A DNA stretch of 64,000 bases from Chaetoderma sp. LZ-2023a (taxonomy: Eukaryota; Mollusca; Caudofoveata; Chaetodermatida; Chaetodermatidae). Under the pieces are notes generated by a model. The model was not told the origin of the DNA. It saw nothing but the letters and a program-made list of their open reading frames with translations, and ran no database searches. Position 1 is the stretch's first letter. The number at the start of each line of letters is the position of its first letter. The stretch lies in the NCBI GenBank assembly GCA_034401795.1, contig CM067367.1, positions 83,312,314 through 83,376,313 of the forward strand, given 5' to 3'. This document shows positions 37,213-58,859 of this stretch, in pieces. A program made the position numbers and the translations under genes.

Positions 37213-37360
37213 CTATTCGGTTTTCAGCCAACCTCCCAGAATACATTGCGCTTACTACTATTTAACGTTAACCGGAACCTGTACCAGGAACGGTGCTCAG
37301 GTTAACGTTAAACAGTAGTAAGCGCATTGAATTGTGGGATGTTGGCTGAAGACCGAATAG
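37213..37360. mobile_element. 148-bp inverted-repeat element
   Basis: Left CTATTCGGTTTTCAGCCAAC and GCGCTTACTACT, then TTTAACGTTAACC. The right side is the inverse, GGTTAACGTTAAACAGTAGT to GGCTGAAGACCGAATAG. Arms are about 65 bp with a ~20-bp loop. Confidence 0.85.
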
Positions 37361-37414
37361 TGTTACGGCACACAAACAAACATGTTTATAAAATACCTTG
37401 CATGGGGGTATTTT

Positions 37415-37500
37415 GCAAAATAGTGGTTCTTTAAGACAAGTGGTCGTGACGTCAGATCGCCTGTCTTAAAGAACACGCCATTTTGTGACACCAAAGGACA
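37415..37500. repeat. Small palindromic module, two copies in window
   Basis: TTCTTTAAGACAAGTGGTCG and GATCGCCTGTCTTAAAGAA, with a following CGCCATTTTGTGACACC. A diverged copy in aquaporin intron 3 (about 44665-44740) has GTGGTTCTTAGCG, GTCTTAAAGAATCGCCATC and TTGTTGTCCC. Confidence 0.6.
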
Positions 37501-37667
37501 TCGCATTTGCGAACTTAACCTGTATTAAGCGTCCGCCCCTCTTTGGGATCATGATTTGGGTGATCCTCTTGGCTGTATTCACAGATGGTATGAGAGTACA
37601 TATGATGCATTACAACAGAACGTTTCGCGAACTGTGTTCCTTTAAACTTTGTTAGAAATCTTCCTCC

Positions 37668-38066
37668 AAACGGATGATCCGAGTTTTAGATATGCCCCGT
37701 CCATCTCTAGCTAAGCTCCACCCACGCCTTGTCTGTGTTGGGATCAATCGATCTCTGTACTCCCCGAATCTTAATTTCCAGAAAACTATACAGGTAAGCT
37801 GGTGAATATTTTGAAACTTATTTGACTGGGTGCTTTTGCTGCCTATGACAGCAACAGCGCCCAGTCAAATTATTTTCAAAATATTCAAGACAATGTGTAT
37901 TACATAGTAAAGACATACAATTCGTACAATTTTACGGACTATTAAGCGTTTATGACGGGCTAAATCCCGTCATTCATGACGGAATTGATTATGACGTCAG
38001 CCTACACGTGACGTAGTTGATTATGGCGTCAACTGATTGATCGATAAACTGGATTCTTCTATTGCA
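37668..38066 (+). mobile_element. Family A element (copy 13), complete
   Basis: GATCCGAGTTTTAGATATGC start and AAACTGGATTCTTCTATTG end. Hairpin with small mismatches (TGCTTTTGCTGCCTATGACA). Right arm has TGACGTCA at about 37996 and decayed sites around it. It is the last family A copy before the aquaporin start. Confidence 0.8.
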
Positions 38067-38154
38067 ATCGTGCATTCTTTAGCACACACCAATAACCGTT
38101 TCCAAACATTGTTTCTAAAGCTGTTCTGCATACGTCAAAGCGTTTGTTATCCGA

Positions 38155-39045
38155 TTGGCGAGAGCAGTAATCCTAAGTGGCCCGGGAGCGGGCAAATCGG
38201 GTAAACGCGCGAGACTCAGATATTACCTCTATGACGAAGGTTACTGGAGCAATAGTGGGCCAATACCTGGCCGTATTTGCTCAGTATTGGTGCAGCACCG
38301 GCCCAGTAAGCTGCGTTATGATGACATGGGACACCAAAATTGTGCAAAAAAGTTATTTTCGCTTTTTATCACTCAGACAAAGGAGTTTCAAGTGTATGGT
38401 ATCTGAACATCTAGATTTAAGACATTTTCAGGGCAACCCAGACCCCATTTGAGTGAGCTGTCACAAAGCCCTGGAAACTATAAGGTCACCCAAGAGCGCC
38501 CCCCCCCCACACCAGCCCGCCCCCTTTATGACACGAACACATTCCCACTCATATGCGTAGGAACGAGGGGGGGGGGCGACAGACCCCAGGTTTTCCTCTC
38601 CCATAGTGTATACAACCCCCCACCCCACCCCACCCCCGCCCCATAGGTCCAAGTACGTTCCTACACCCGTTACCAACCCCATGCTATCCAAAATTTCATC
38701 CACCCTCTTTGGGATTGGTAGGGGTGAGGGAGTTGGAAAACTACAAGCCTGCCGAAAGCATCCGGGTACAATTTGGGAAGGGTGTAGGAGGAGATGTTGC
38801 TCTGGAAAAGTTTTGACAGTTATACTTTCTGGGAATCTATTTCAGAATGTAGACGTATTTCTAAATACAATAGTGTTCCCGAAACTGTTTCTCGTGTGTT
38901 CTAAAATGCATCCGAAACAGAATTTATGACCCTTTTCAAAACATATGTGAGGAAACATCTTGGGGTATGTCAGTTTAAAGATTGTCAATAAATACATCTA
39001 TACTTGTTCTTTCTTTCACTACCCACCCGCCCTCCACTACGATAG
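38155..39045. other. Region just upstream of the aquaporin coding start
   Basis: Contains a family D module at about 38253-38335 (GGGCCAATACCTGGCC, CCGGCCCAGTAAGCTGCG) and C- or G-rich tracts at about 38495-38520, 38569-38578 and 38615-38645. Any 5' untranslated exon and promoter are not identifiable. A TTTCTTTCACT..CTACGATAG stretch ending at 39045 has the form of a splice acceptor, so the first non-coding exon may lie further upstream. Confidence 0.5.
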
Positions 39046-39046
39046 G

Positions 39047-49179
<10,133 letters not shown>

Positions 49180-49259
49180 TTCGCTAGAGTTTATTCGATT
49201 GGGTTCTCTCTAGGGAGAATAGAAATCTTCCATGTTCATTGGTCAGAATATGTAGTGCT

Positions 49260-49265
49260 ATTAAA
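49260..49265 (+). promoter_or_regulatory. Possible polyadenylation signal of the aquaporin gene
   Basis: ATTAAA 81 bases after the stop codon, the common variant of AATAAA. No AATAAA is nearer, but the true cleavage site cannot be seen from sequence. Confidence 0.4.
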
Positions 49266-49579
49266 TTATTGTCAAAAGTTAATGATGAAATGATACACAT
49301 ACTGACAGCATATTTTGAGAACTTTCTTCGTGAATGATTTAAAAAACGGGAAACGTTTCAGGATATGCCGATTTTCGGAAACTGCTTTCATAAATCAAGT
49401 TGTGGAAACATCTTGGCGCATTTTTTAGTAATAGGTTATATCTTGATGTATTTGACGGACTATGACGCCACATTGCTGACTACTGCGAGCTACATCATTC
49501 AATACATACTGCTTGCCTATTTTAACGTAACTAAATGTTTGTTGACAAGCTTTCTCAAATAATCGAGCTTCCTCACCTC

Positions 49580-49894
49580 CAATTGAGCAATCCAGTTTCT
49601 TAGTCAATTATCTGACGCCATAATTAACTACGTTGCATGTAGGCTGACGTCATAATCAATTACGTCACGAATGACGAGATTTAATCAGTCTGAAGCCGGT
49701 TATCACAATCAGATTAATCTGACAGACAAATCTGTAAAAATCTTATGCCGTAGCGCGAATCTGAAGAGCGTTTAAGCTATAAGATTCAGACAAATCAGAT
49801 GAAAAAATCTAACGTCGTAGCAAGAATCAGAAGAGCGTTTAGACGATCAGATTAATCTGTCAGACACTAAAGCTAAAACTGGATTCCTCCATTG
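49580..49894 (-). mobile_element. Family A ends with a different core (copy 21)
   Basis: Outer parts are family A: CAATTGAGCAATCCAGTTTC, CTGACGTCATAATCAATTAC on the left and TAAAACTGGATTCCTCCATT on the right. Between them (about 49690-49870) the hairpin, GATCGATC and GC box are absent. In their place are two direct copies of ~95 bp with ATCAGATTAATCTG, CAGACAAATC(T/A)G, AAAAATCT, CGTAGC and GAATC(T/A)GAAGAGCGTTTA. Confidence 0.8.
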
Positions 49895-50088
49895 GGCCAG
49901 CCGAAGCATGGTGCGAGCGTTTGCTAAAATCAATGTAATGTAATGGTGTTGCCTTTGAATGATTTTATCATTACACAACTAGCATATGATCATGAGATGT
50001 AATCATCAACCAATGAAATTACAAGGACATTGATATTCTCTATTGAAAGAATCCCAAAAGCGAACCAAGCTGCGTGTAAGCATGTATT

Positions 50089-50462
50089 AAAATTTATAAG
50101 TGCATATTCGCAACAAAATACTTGAAAAGTAGATTGTTTGAAACATAGCCTATACCTTTAGAGGCTTAAATTGTGGGCCTAGATGTAAGGAAACGAACAA
50201 AATCTTAACATAGGATGATTTCATTACGCATAAATTACTTTAGTAAATATTTATGAAGTTGTGAAATTGAATTAGAGACACGAGTTCCTAACACAATTTC
50301 GTGATTAAAAAAATGATACCAATTTGTGCGGAATGAAATGGTCATATGTTAAGATTTATTTCGGTCCATTATATTGAGGTACACAATTTAAACCTCTAAA
50401 AGTATACAATTTAAACAATTTTATCTTCACGCATTCTGGTGTGAATATGCACATTTAAATTT
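50089..50462. mobile_element. ~370-bp inverted-repeat MITE
   Basis: Left arm AAGTGCATATTCGCAACAAA, then ACCTTTAGAGGCTTAAATTG, TGGGCCTAGATGTAAGG. The right arm is its inverse: CATTATATTGAGGTACACAA, TTTAAACCTCTAAAAGTATA, then GTGTGAATATGCACATTTAA. Arms are about 110 bp. A single arm of the family is at 35229-35335. Confidence 0.85.
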
Positions 50463-50690
50463 CCATCATAGCGTGTTTGTTTCTGATGTTGAATTAGAAC
50501 GCCCCTCTAGAATAAGTCACTTTGATGTGTTCACGTGATCAGATAAATGGCCAATAGGCCTACTAGTTCAGTCTCACAGTCACACGCAAATGCAAATACT
50601 ATAAAACGCAAAGTTGACGCCCTAATCATATTTAGCTTATGCGTTCACCCGGAAAATATGTTGCGTGCGGATGTAAGGAACTTCCGAGTG

Positions 50691-51025
50691 CAATGGACCT
50701 ATCCAGTTTATCCATCAAACATATGACGTCATAATCAACTACGTAACGTGTAAGATGACGTCATACTCAATTAATGGCGTCATGAATGACGTATATAAGT
50801 TTGTCACGAACGCTTAATTGATAACGGACTAAGCGTTGTTCTACTGCCATAGGCAGCAACAGCGTCCGATCAGATTAGTTTCAAAATATTTAACAGTTTA
50901 CTTGTATAGTTTTCTGGAAATAGATAGTCAGGGAGTTCAGGGATCGATAGATCGATCCCAACACGAGCGAGGTGTGGGTGGAGCTTAGCTATAGATGGGC
51001 GGGCATAGCTGCTAAAACTGGATCC
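50691..51025 (-). mobile_element. Family A element (copy 22), half hairpin
   Basis: CAATGGACCTATCCAGTTTA start and CTAAAACTGGATCC end. The hairpin left arm is lost: the sequence jumps from ACGGACTAAGCGTTGTT to CTACTGCCATAGGCAGCAAC. Three ACGTCA palindromes are near intact. GATCGATAGATCGATC and GTGGGTGGAGCTTAGC are present. Confidence 0.8.
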
Positions 51026-51056
51026 CCCCTCCCCCCCCCCCCTCCCCCCCCCCCCG
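51026..51056 (+). repeat. Poly-C tract
   Basis: Three runs of C broken by single T bases, directly at the end of family A copy 22. Likely error-prone in sequencing. Confidence 0.9.
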
Positions 51057-51317
51057 TTGAAATGGTGTGTAAAACATTATTTTAAATACAGAATTTATAG
51101 TAAGTATACTAATGTATAATATTCAGCCATCAACCCAAGCAGTAGGTTTAACAATATTTATATTTTCACATTTCTGAAGTCATTCACAATCATGTCATCG
51201 TCCATGCTTAGTACGAATAATAGTGTATCTGTAATTAGAAATACAATCGAATTTAAACTATAGCTTAGTAAATGTTGTAGATATCATAATTTGTTGGCAT
51301 ATTGAACATTATTTCCC

Positions 51318-51331
51318 CTTGTTGTTGTTGT

Positions 51332-51366
<35 letters not shown>

Positions 51367-51490
51367 GATGATGCTGCTGCTGCTGCTGCTGCTGCTGCTA
51401 CTACTACTGCTGCTACTACTGCTGTTGTTATTATCGTCGTCATCGCCAGCGTCATCGCCACCATCATCGTTGCTGCTGCTGTTGTTATGT
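51318..51490 (+). repeat. (GTT)n/(GCT)n/(ACT)n trinucleotide tract
   Basis: GTT units, then GCT, ACT and ATC/GTC units. The Leu-, Val- and Ala-rich frames come from it. In the second duplicate copy (61547-61700) the GTT run is shorter and the GCT run longer, an ordinary length polymorphism. Confidence 0.95.
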
Positions 51491-51677
51491 TAGCCTATCT
51501 TTTGAAACGTATCTATATTCTGGTTCTAGATCTGAAAACAGGATTATAATTTTATCAAACCTTTAGGCATATGTTAAGTATGCACTTATAGTTGTAGCAT
51601 ATATTACATATACACTTATTGTCGATATATTTTACGCAGAGTCATACAACGCGTTGTGATACGTTAAAGCTTAGGCC

Positions 51678-52083
51678 AAATGGACTTTTCCTTTATTTAG
51701 CTATGCCCCGCCCCATCTCTAGCTAAGCTCCAGCCAACAGCTCACTCGTGTTGGAATCGATCCATCTCTGAACTACATGACTACCATTTCCAGAAAACTA
51801 TACAGGTAAGCTATTGAATATTTTGAAACTAATTTGACTGGGCGCTGTTGCTGCCTATGGCAGCAACAGCGTCAGTCAAATTAGTTTCAAATTATTCACA
51901 GCACGTTTATTAAATAGTAGAGACATACAATTCGTACAACGTGTCGGACTATTAAGAGTTAAAGACGAGTCAACTAGAATAATTTATGACGTAATGAACA
52001 TGACGTCAGCCTACACGCCGCTTTAGTTCATTATGACGTCATATGCCGTCAGGCCGATAGATGGATACTTGGGAAAGGTGAAT
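51678..52083 (+). mobile_element. Family A element (copy 23)
   Basis: AAATGGACTTTTCCTTTATT start and TTGGGAAAGGTGAAT end. CTATACAGGTAAGCTATTG, a hairpin with TGCTGCCTATGGCAGCAACA centre, and TGACGTCA-type sites at about 52000-52045. Confidence 0.8.
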
Positions 52084-52144
52084 TTCGTTTCCCCTTGGCG
52101 TCAATAAATATCACTACATTCGTTGATGTGGTTTGTGAATAATG

Positions 52145-52250
52145 ACCGCGGCTTGCTGGGCTGATACAGGGCCTATACTTTCTCTATCGGCCCGATATCG
52201 ACCCAGCATCGGCCCAGTAAGCTGCGTTATCATGGAGAGAATTGATCAGA
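52145..52250 (+). repeat. Family D module
   Basis: TCTATCGGCCCGATATCGAC, CCAGCATCGGCCCAGTAAGC and TGCGTTATCATGG, preceded by GCTTGCTGGGCTGATACAGG. Shared with about 35910-35975, 38253-38335 and, weakly, 33165-33240. The TGCTGGGC / GCCCAGCA pair gives it an imperfect inverted form. Confidence 0.65.
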
Positions 52251-52501
52251 TGTTTGTAAAAATAATTGGTGAAAACGCATTTTTAAAAATGCAATCGTTG
52301 GAATGTCATGTTTTAACTGGAATGTCACGTATTTAAATTAAATATTGCATAAAAATTAGCAAATGGGAAGCTTCAAAGTGTTAATTTCTAAATAGCGCAG
52401 TATTTCCTATAGCATATGATATTTAGGCTATACGTAGTACAATAATTGTATGATGATTTCACAGACGCTTTTTGTATCAGACACTGGGTCTAGCTCTATG
52501 A

Positions 52502-53054
52502 TGGATAAATCCAGTTTCTCAGTCAATCATGTGACGTCATTAATCAAACTACGTCACGTGTAGACTGATGTAATAATCAATTACGTCATCAATGACGAGA
52601 TATAGTCCGTCATAAACGCTTACTGGTTCGTCAAGTTGTACGAATTGTATGTCATTCATATTTAACCACCTGCCTGCTGAGATTTTGCAGACGGCATATT
52701 TCAAGGGTTGTATCTCTGGACCTGCTAAATATTCTGAAAACAATTTGACTAAAAGTTTTGGCGCCTAAGCTACCAACAACCTTTAGTTTCGCTCATAAAA
52801 AATTATTGTCTGGTGGCTTGCAGCAGTGAAACAGTTAATAAACATTATGTTGAATATTTTGAAACTAATTTAACTTGGCGAAACAACAGCATTCAGTCAA
52901 ATTGGTTTCAAAATGTACAACAGCTTACATGTATAGTTGTCTGCAAATTAAGATTCAGAGAGTGCAGTAGATCGAATGATCCCGACGCGAGCAAAAGAAT
53001 GGGTGGTGCTTAGCTAGAGATGGGTTGGCCATGGCTAAAACTGGATTCTTCTAT
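52502..53054 (-). mobile_element. Family A element (copy 24) carrying a nested hairpin
   Basis: Outer element: AATCCAGTTTCTCAGTCAAT start and TAAAACTGGATTCTTCTAT end. At about 52665-52830, between CATATTTAA and TTAATAAACATTATG, a second unit is inserted (GCCTGCTGAGATTTTGCAGA, CTGCTAAATATTCTGAAAAC, TTTGACTAAAAGTTTTGGCG). It has the same AATATTTTGAAA..CAAATTTGACT arm style as the host's own hairpin at about 52848-52920. Confidence 0.75.
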
Positions 53055-53524
53055 AAGGCAATCGAGCTACGCTATGCAATAGTAGCCCACAGTAATAATA
53101 ATTATTACACTATTATATTCACCGCATCATTCCATTTCATGACTTCAAGATAATTTGAATTAACGATTATTTGTTCCCTGCGAAAAAGTGGAGTAACTCT
53201 TACATATAGAAATAGATAATTATTTGAAGGGGTAACTATATACATATGAATGTTTTTCACTGCTATATGTTTATGTCTTTATCATAAGAATGGTTTTCGA
53301 AAATACCCTCAGATCTGTTTATGGTTAACTTATATAGCATCCGATTTAAACCCCTCCCCCACTCCAAAACTCACCCACCCCAACACCACCACCACCAACC
53401 ACCCAACCCACCCCTTCGTAGACGTGAGCAATACATCATTAGCCATTTCCATATTCCTGCAAATTTTGTGATTTGGTCATTAACAAATTAACACTCGTAT
53501 AAGTGGCATATTCGTTATGACGTC

Positions 53525-53640
53525 TGCATAGAATATTCTGCTGAATATTTTGAAACTGATTTGACTGGAATGTGTTGCTCCAGATGGCAAGCAATATGTT
53601 CCTGTCAAATTAACTTTAGCTATTTTGAAATTGAGACGCC
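53525..53640 (+). repeat. Solo hairpin, family A/B type
   Basis: CTGCTGAATATTTTGAAACT and ATTTGACTGGAATGTGTTGC on the left. AGCAATATGTTCCTGTCAAA and TTAACTTTAGCTATTTTGAA on the right, with CCAGATGGC centre. The stem sequence differs at the top (GGAATGTGTTGC), a distinct variant. Confidence 0.65.
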
Positions 53641-53651
53641 AGAATTTCTGA

Positions 53652-53945
53652 GTTAACCATTTCACGACCATCCCGTCCAAAACTGTGGTCTTGGCCAATG
53701 TCCATTTGCGGATCAAGAAGAATGTGGTTTTTTTTTTATTTACCACTGGAATGACTGGCTCGGTAACCTAATTATCGCTAGAGTACCTGACAAGGCATAT
53801 TTTATTGGCATGTTTATTGGTGACAGATCCATGGTCATTCCAGTTGTACATTTGTTCAAAGAACGGTATTTTCATTGGCCTGGATATGGAGATTTAAAAA
53901 GGAAATATTTTTCTTGACCCAAATTTAGCGATTAAAACGTTAAAG
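53652..53945. mobile_element. Family C element with replaced right half
   Basis: GTTAACCATTTCACGACCAT start, AATGTCCATTTGCGGATCAA and ACTGGAATGACTGGCTCGGT as in other copies. After GGTAAC the expected inverse is replaced by unrelated sequence (GAGTACCTGACAAGGCATAT), and the end AAATTTAGCGATTAAAACGT returns to the family pattern. Confidence 0.65.
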
Positions 53946-53989
53946 TAAAGACTGATGATTCTCTTTCACAAACAGTATGTTACAAACAC

Positions 53990-54660
<671 letters not shown>

Positions 54661-54814
54661 GACGGCCATCTCTATCAATATAAGATTTACTTGAATTCAA
54701 AGCTTGCTGTAAATCCACGTACCATTACCGTATAATTTGTTATTAGCTAAACTTCAAAGTATTTACTTATATCAAATATATGCTATAATAGTAGTAATAG
54801 AATTGCAAATAACA

Positions 54815-54817
<3 letters not shown>

Positions 54818-54845
<28 letters not shown>

Positions 54846-54950
54846 TATTATTATTATTATTATTATTATTTGGTTAATCAATTCATTTGTATATTTTTAT
54901 AGTGACAATTGTATGTTATATCACCTCGCATGGACATAAAAATATGAATG

Positions 54951-54991
<41 letters not shown>
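54818..54991 (+). repeat. (TTA)n and (AT)n microsatellites
   Basis: TTA units at about 54818-54870 with one deletion, and AT at about 54952-54991. Confidence 0.93.
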
Positions 54992-54994
<3 letters not shown>

Positions 54995-55186
54995 TTTCTC
55001 TATCTGAATTTAGATTTACATTAACAAATACCCATTTTTAATTTACATTATTCCATCTTTGATTGTATCCATTGCCACTGTATAAACCGTCTGATATTAT
55101 AAAAATGTCTTCCTATTTTTTTTTAAATCCAAGTACATCATTTATATGGTAACCATAAAAAGAGATATGTTACATAATATTGAACA

Positions 55187-55580
55187 AATGGACCATTCCA
55201 GTTTTAGCTATGCCCGCCCATCTCTAGCTAGGCTCACACCCACAACATGCCCGTGTTGGATCGATCGATCCCTGAACTCCCTGACTATCAATTTCCAGAA
55301 ATCTACACAGTTAAGCTGTTGAATATTTTGAAACTAATTTGACTGGATGCTGTTGCTGCTTATAGCAGTAACGGCGCCCCGTCAATTAGTTTCAAAATAT
55401 TCAACAGCATGTTTATTAAATGGCAAAGACATATACAATTCGTACAACGTGACGGACTATTAAGCATTTAAGATGGACTAAATCGAGTCATTCATGCGTA
55501 ATGATTATGACGTCATACTACACGTCACGTAGTTGATTATGATGTCATATGATGGATGGATAAACTGGAAAGGACCGTTG
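55187..55580 (+). mobile_element. Family A element (copy 26), complete
   Basis: AAATGGACCATTCCAGTTTT start and AAACTGGAAAGGACCGTTG end. GATCGATCGATC, CTACACAGTTAAGCTG (the CAGGTAAG junction reads CAGTTAAG here), a hairpin with TGCTGCTTATAGCAGTAAC centre and TGACGTCA at about 55507. Confidence 0.83.
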
Positions 55581-55719
55581 GAAACCCTTGTATTACATTG
55601 CAAATGATGTCCGATTCATTTGGTAGGTAATGCCGAAATTCTCAATCCTACCACGTAAGTGATTTAGCTGTTGCGATCTTTACTTTTATCAGAACAGGGT
55701 AGTCAGATGATCGTATGCT

Positions 55720-55962
55720 TAACCCTTCAACGCTCATATCAGCCAAAAAACGGCTTCTGCTGTGGTCTTGAGAAATGTCGATTTGCAGACCAAGATGGAG
55801 ACTAATTTTGAAAATTTACCACTGGAATGACAGGCTCGATAACAGAGCTAGTCATCCCTTTATTAGCTTTTCAAAAATAGCCTTCTCTTGGTCTGCAAAT
55901 CGACATTTTCTATGAGAAAATTGAAATCTTCTTGAACAAATTCGAGGATTAAAGGGTAAATG
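55720..55962. mobile_element. Family C element, most complete
   Basis: Outer ends CTTAACCCTTCAACGCTC and CGAGGATTAAAGGGTAA. Long stem: GAGAAATGTCGATTTGCAGA, CCAAGA, TTTGAAAATTTACCACTGGA, ATGACAGGCTCG, then the inverse down to TCTTGGTCTGCAAATCGACA. TTAACCC/GGGTTAA-like ends recall piggyBac-type TTAA elements, but the superfamily is inference. Confidence 0.78.
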
Positions 55963-56108
55963 TAGGATTAACTTGTACATGAGTCCTAAGTACCTCTGAA
56001 CAGGAAGTGAACTTCCCATCGGAAACTCATGACATTTAAACGCTCTCAGAAGAAATCTTCTGAATTTCTTGACTTAAATATGGACCTTCAGTTCAATGTG
56101 AAATTATT

Positions 56109-56300
56109 CAATAGAGGAATCCAGTCTGTCAGTCAAATATATGACGTCATAATGAATCACGTCAGATGTAGGTTATCGTCACAATCTGGTCCGTCATAAG
56201 CGCTAAATAGTACGGTAGGTTGTACGAATTGTATATCTCCCACTATTTAATAAACATTATGTTGAACATTTTGAAACTAATTTTGACTGGGCGCCGATAT
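56109..56300 (-). repeat. Family A half (copy 27)
   Basis: AATAGAGGAATCCAGTCTGT start, ATGACGTCATAATGAATCAC, TTTAATAAACATTATG and the hairpin left arm to GACTGGGCGCC, where it stops. The GC-box half is missing. Confidence 0.78.
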
Positions 56301-57017
56301 ATAATCATTCATATCCATTCATATCTTCGGACATTCGTGAACTGCAAGAAATATGTAATCACTATAAATATCAGTTTATACGTAATCAGAAAATAGTCCT
56401 ATTTCTATAAATTGTCCAAGCTATAAAAATCATGGACAAGGTCAGAAATACAATAGAAGAGAATTACCTCACTCAAATAATTACAAAGCCCATTAGCCAA
56501 AGTAGCCATTAATTTATCTCATTCACATTCCATTTCTTCATGGGCAAACTACAGTGTGTATTGACGTGACGACTAACATGGCAATCAGTGACTATGTTTG
56601 CGACTACAAGTATACCAGGATGTAAAATAAATGGCAACATTCTAAGATGAAATATATTTTGAACATCTGAAGAAATAAATGGTACCCTTCAATAAACGAC
56701 GCCAGATTTCCGTGCAAAGGGACAATAGTCAGGGACCCTAGATTAGAAATGCACAAATCAAATATCAAATCAAATGTCACGACAGAAGATCTACATGGAG
56801 GAATATAAACTACTTTCGAATTTTCAGTAAAATACAAGCATCCAACACAAGTAACTCTTTTAACAATGACATTTTACCAAGTGACTGGCTCAATACGAAC
56901 ATTATTGTTCTTTTCACGAATAGTTCCACGGTTACTCTTTCCGACTATAGAGCAGTATCATTCACTAATCACGTGGTTAAAACTTTAGACGGTAGACTTG
57001 GAGGGATTGTTTTATCC
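56301..57017. other. No gene; third copy of the 54-kb 75-bp segment
   Basis: 56357-56412 matches the segment embedded twice in the CT-rich region. The rest shows no recognised feature. Confidence 0.55.
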
Positions 57018-57241
57018 CTTTAATGAGTAAATTTGTTCACAAAAAATCTAAATATGTGCACATTGAATGTCTATTTGCAGGCCAAGAGAAGACTATTTTT
57101 GAGAATGTATCACTGGAATAAGTGGCTTGGTTATCGATCCAGTCGTTCGAGTGGAACATTAAAAAAATAGTTGTCTCTTGGCCTGCAAATGGACATTAGC
57201 AAATAGTACTTCAGATACCGGCTTTGGCATGAAAGGGTTAA
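57018..57241. mobile_element. Family C element
   Basis: CCCTTTAATGAGTAAATTTG start and GGCATGAAAGGGTTAAT end. Stem AATGTCTATTTGCAGGCCAA / TTGGCCTGCAAATGGACATT, and the centre CTGGAATAAGTGGCTTGGTT / GATCCAGTCGTTCGAGTGG. Confidence 0.75.
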
Positions 57242-58484
57242 TGAAGTAAATATGATTACTTTATCATCAGAACAGTTTTCTGTTACGCTGCTCTTGCTTC
57301 ACCTAACGGCAATACTCAATGATTTGAATCAAGCCACCGACATCGTCAGTGTAATAACTATTGTTAAAGCTCTTTAGGAGGACGTATCACTAGTTGGTCC
57401 AATTTGTCTAAATACTATTCTTTAAACACAAGGAAATGTCCAATATTGTGTACTAAAGGGGCTATTAATTTCATATTATTATAACTTGTGAATAGCTTCA
57501 CGAATGGACAACAGAAAAACCCAGGAAATGTAATATTCCATAATATTAAAGTATCCAAACATCTTGAAAGTGTATGATTACGGGTAAAGACTGGATACAA
57601 TAACGTTATATTACACACACATGTACATAGCATAACTTTAATACGTCCATTGTTAGGGGACTGCAGCACTATCTGTAATCTTTGACTTCAGGGAGACATA
57701 CACATAGATAAAGTACGGAATCGAGGCACGAAGATAAACAGAGCACAGTTCCAAAACTTATATGGCTGAAAGAAGACTAAAACAGACCTAGAAACGTACA
57801 TATTTTGAACAATTGACACCAAGACTGTAGTGAAGATTAGGATGAGCCATCAATAAAAGCAACTTTTAATTTAATGGAACGACAGGCACTTTTCTAGACG
57901 TGCACCCTAGACATAATGTTCGACAAGAATATTGCCTTGTAACCATACAAATACAGAGGCTACGCAGCAAAACTCCTCAATTTATGATTTTGAACTGATA
58001 TAAACGAAATTAGAAATAGTTAATCACAGACCTATGGTACTGTACAAAGTCTAAATAAATGTAATCCTTCCTGTGCCGATGTTTGATAGTGAATTGAAAG
58101 AAATACTGCTATACATTTCTCTGAATTCTCCATCAGTCAGTGAAGTGGCGTGTGGTCAGTCCATAGATTGTGTGCATAAAAGAAATGCTTATAGTACTCT
58201 CAGAAAAGTAATGTGGAGTTATCTTCTGCAGGTTTACGCAATGTTCTAGACAGATAGATGACGATGCATTCCCGACACTACACTGAGATAGCACTTCTCC
58301 AATGCCAAGATTGGACACATCGTTGTCCAATAGGAAAGGCAGTGTCTGGTCAGTATTGCGTACTCTCTATCCATTCCATTTGAAATTGGGTTGTTAAAAA
58401 GTGCTCTCTCACCACTCTGCTACTGTGGTTTCTTAACCAGAAATAGTCCATGCAGAGGGAAAGTAAGCTGGGTTACACTACTGA
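57242..58484. other. No recognised feature
   Basis: About 1.2 kb. Two short minus-strand frames (57415-57669 and 58133-58330) have no recognised domain and no supporting signals. Confidence 0.4.
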
Positions 58485-58775
58485 GATGATGCTTAATAGT
58501 CCGTCAAGTTGTATAAATTTTGTGTCTTTCCTATTTAGTAAACATTCTGTTGAATATTTTGAAACTAATTTGACTGGTCAGGCAGCAACACACACCCAGT
58601 CAAATTATTTTCAAAATATTCAACCTCTTACCCTGTACAGTTTTCTGGAAATTGCGATTCAGAGAGTGCAAGAATCGTTTGATCTCAGCTCGGTCAAAAC
58701 ATCGGTGGAGCTTAGCTAGAGATGGGCTTAATGTAGGAATACTTTCTTTCATAACTATAACTAGATTCCTCCCAT
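58485..58775 (-). repeat. Family A element (copy 28), left arm missing
   Basis: Begins in the mid section (CTTAATAGTCCGTCAAGTTG), has a shortened hairpin (GACTGGTCAGGCAGCAACAC top), CTTACCCTGTACAGTTTTCT, GGTGGAGCTTAGCTAGAGAT and a rearranged end TATAACTAGATTCCTCCCATT. The TGACGTCA arm is absent. Confidence 0.75.
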
Positions 58776-58859
58776 TGTAGTATTTCACTTTTCGATTTGA
58801 AAACTGTTCTCTTGTAGTCTGTTGTCAAAACAGAATACCTCTAATACAATACTAGCCTC

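Larger units (their letters stand above)
51294..53757 (+). repeat. ~2.46-kb near-duplicate, copy 1
   Basis: From GTTGGCATATTGAACATTAT to TTACCACTGGAATGACT, this matches 61515-64000 almost throughout. Differences are mostly one-base insertions here (for example GCCCCGCCCC against GCCCCGCCC, CATTAATCAAACTACG against CATAATCAACTACG). This copy also lacks about 36 bp at 52785 that restores a hairpin arm in the other. Confidence 0.95.

Noticed and set aside
38606-38929. 107-codon frame just before the aquaporin start
   Set aside because: Opens in C-rich low-complexity DNA; no aquaporin-like or other domain, and a different reading frame from exon 1.
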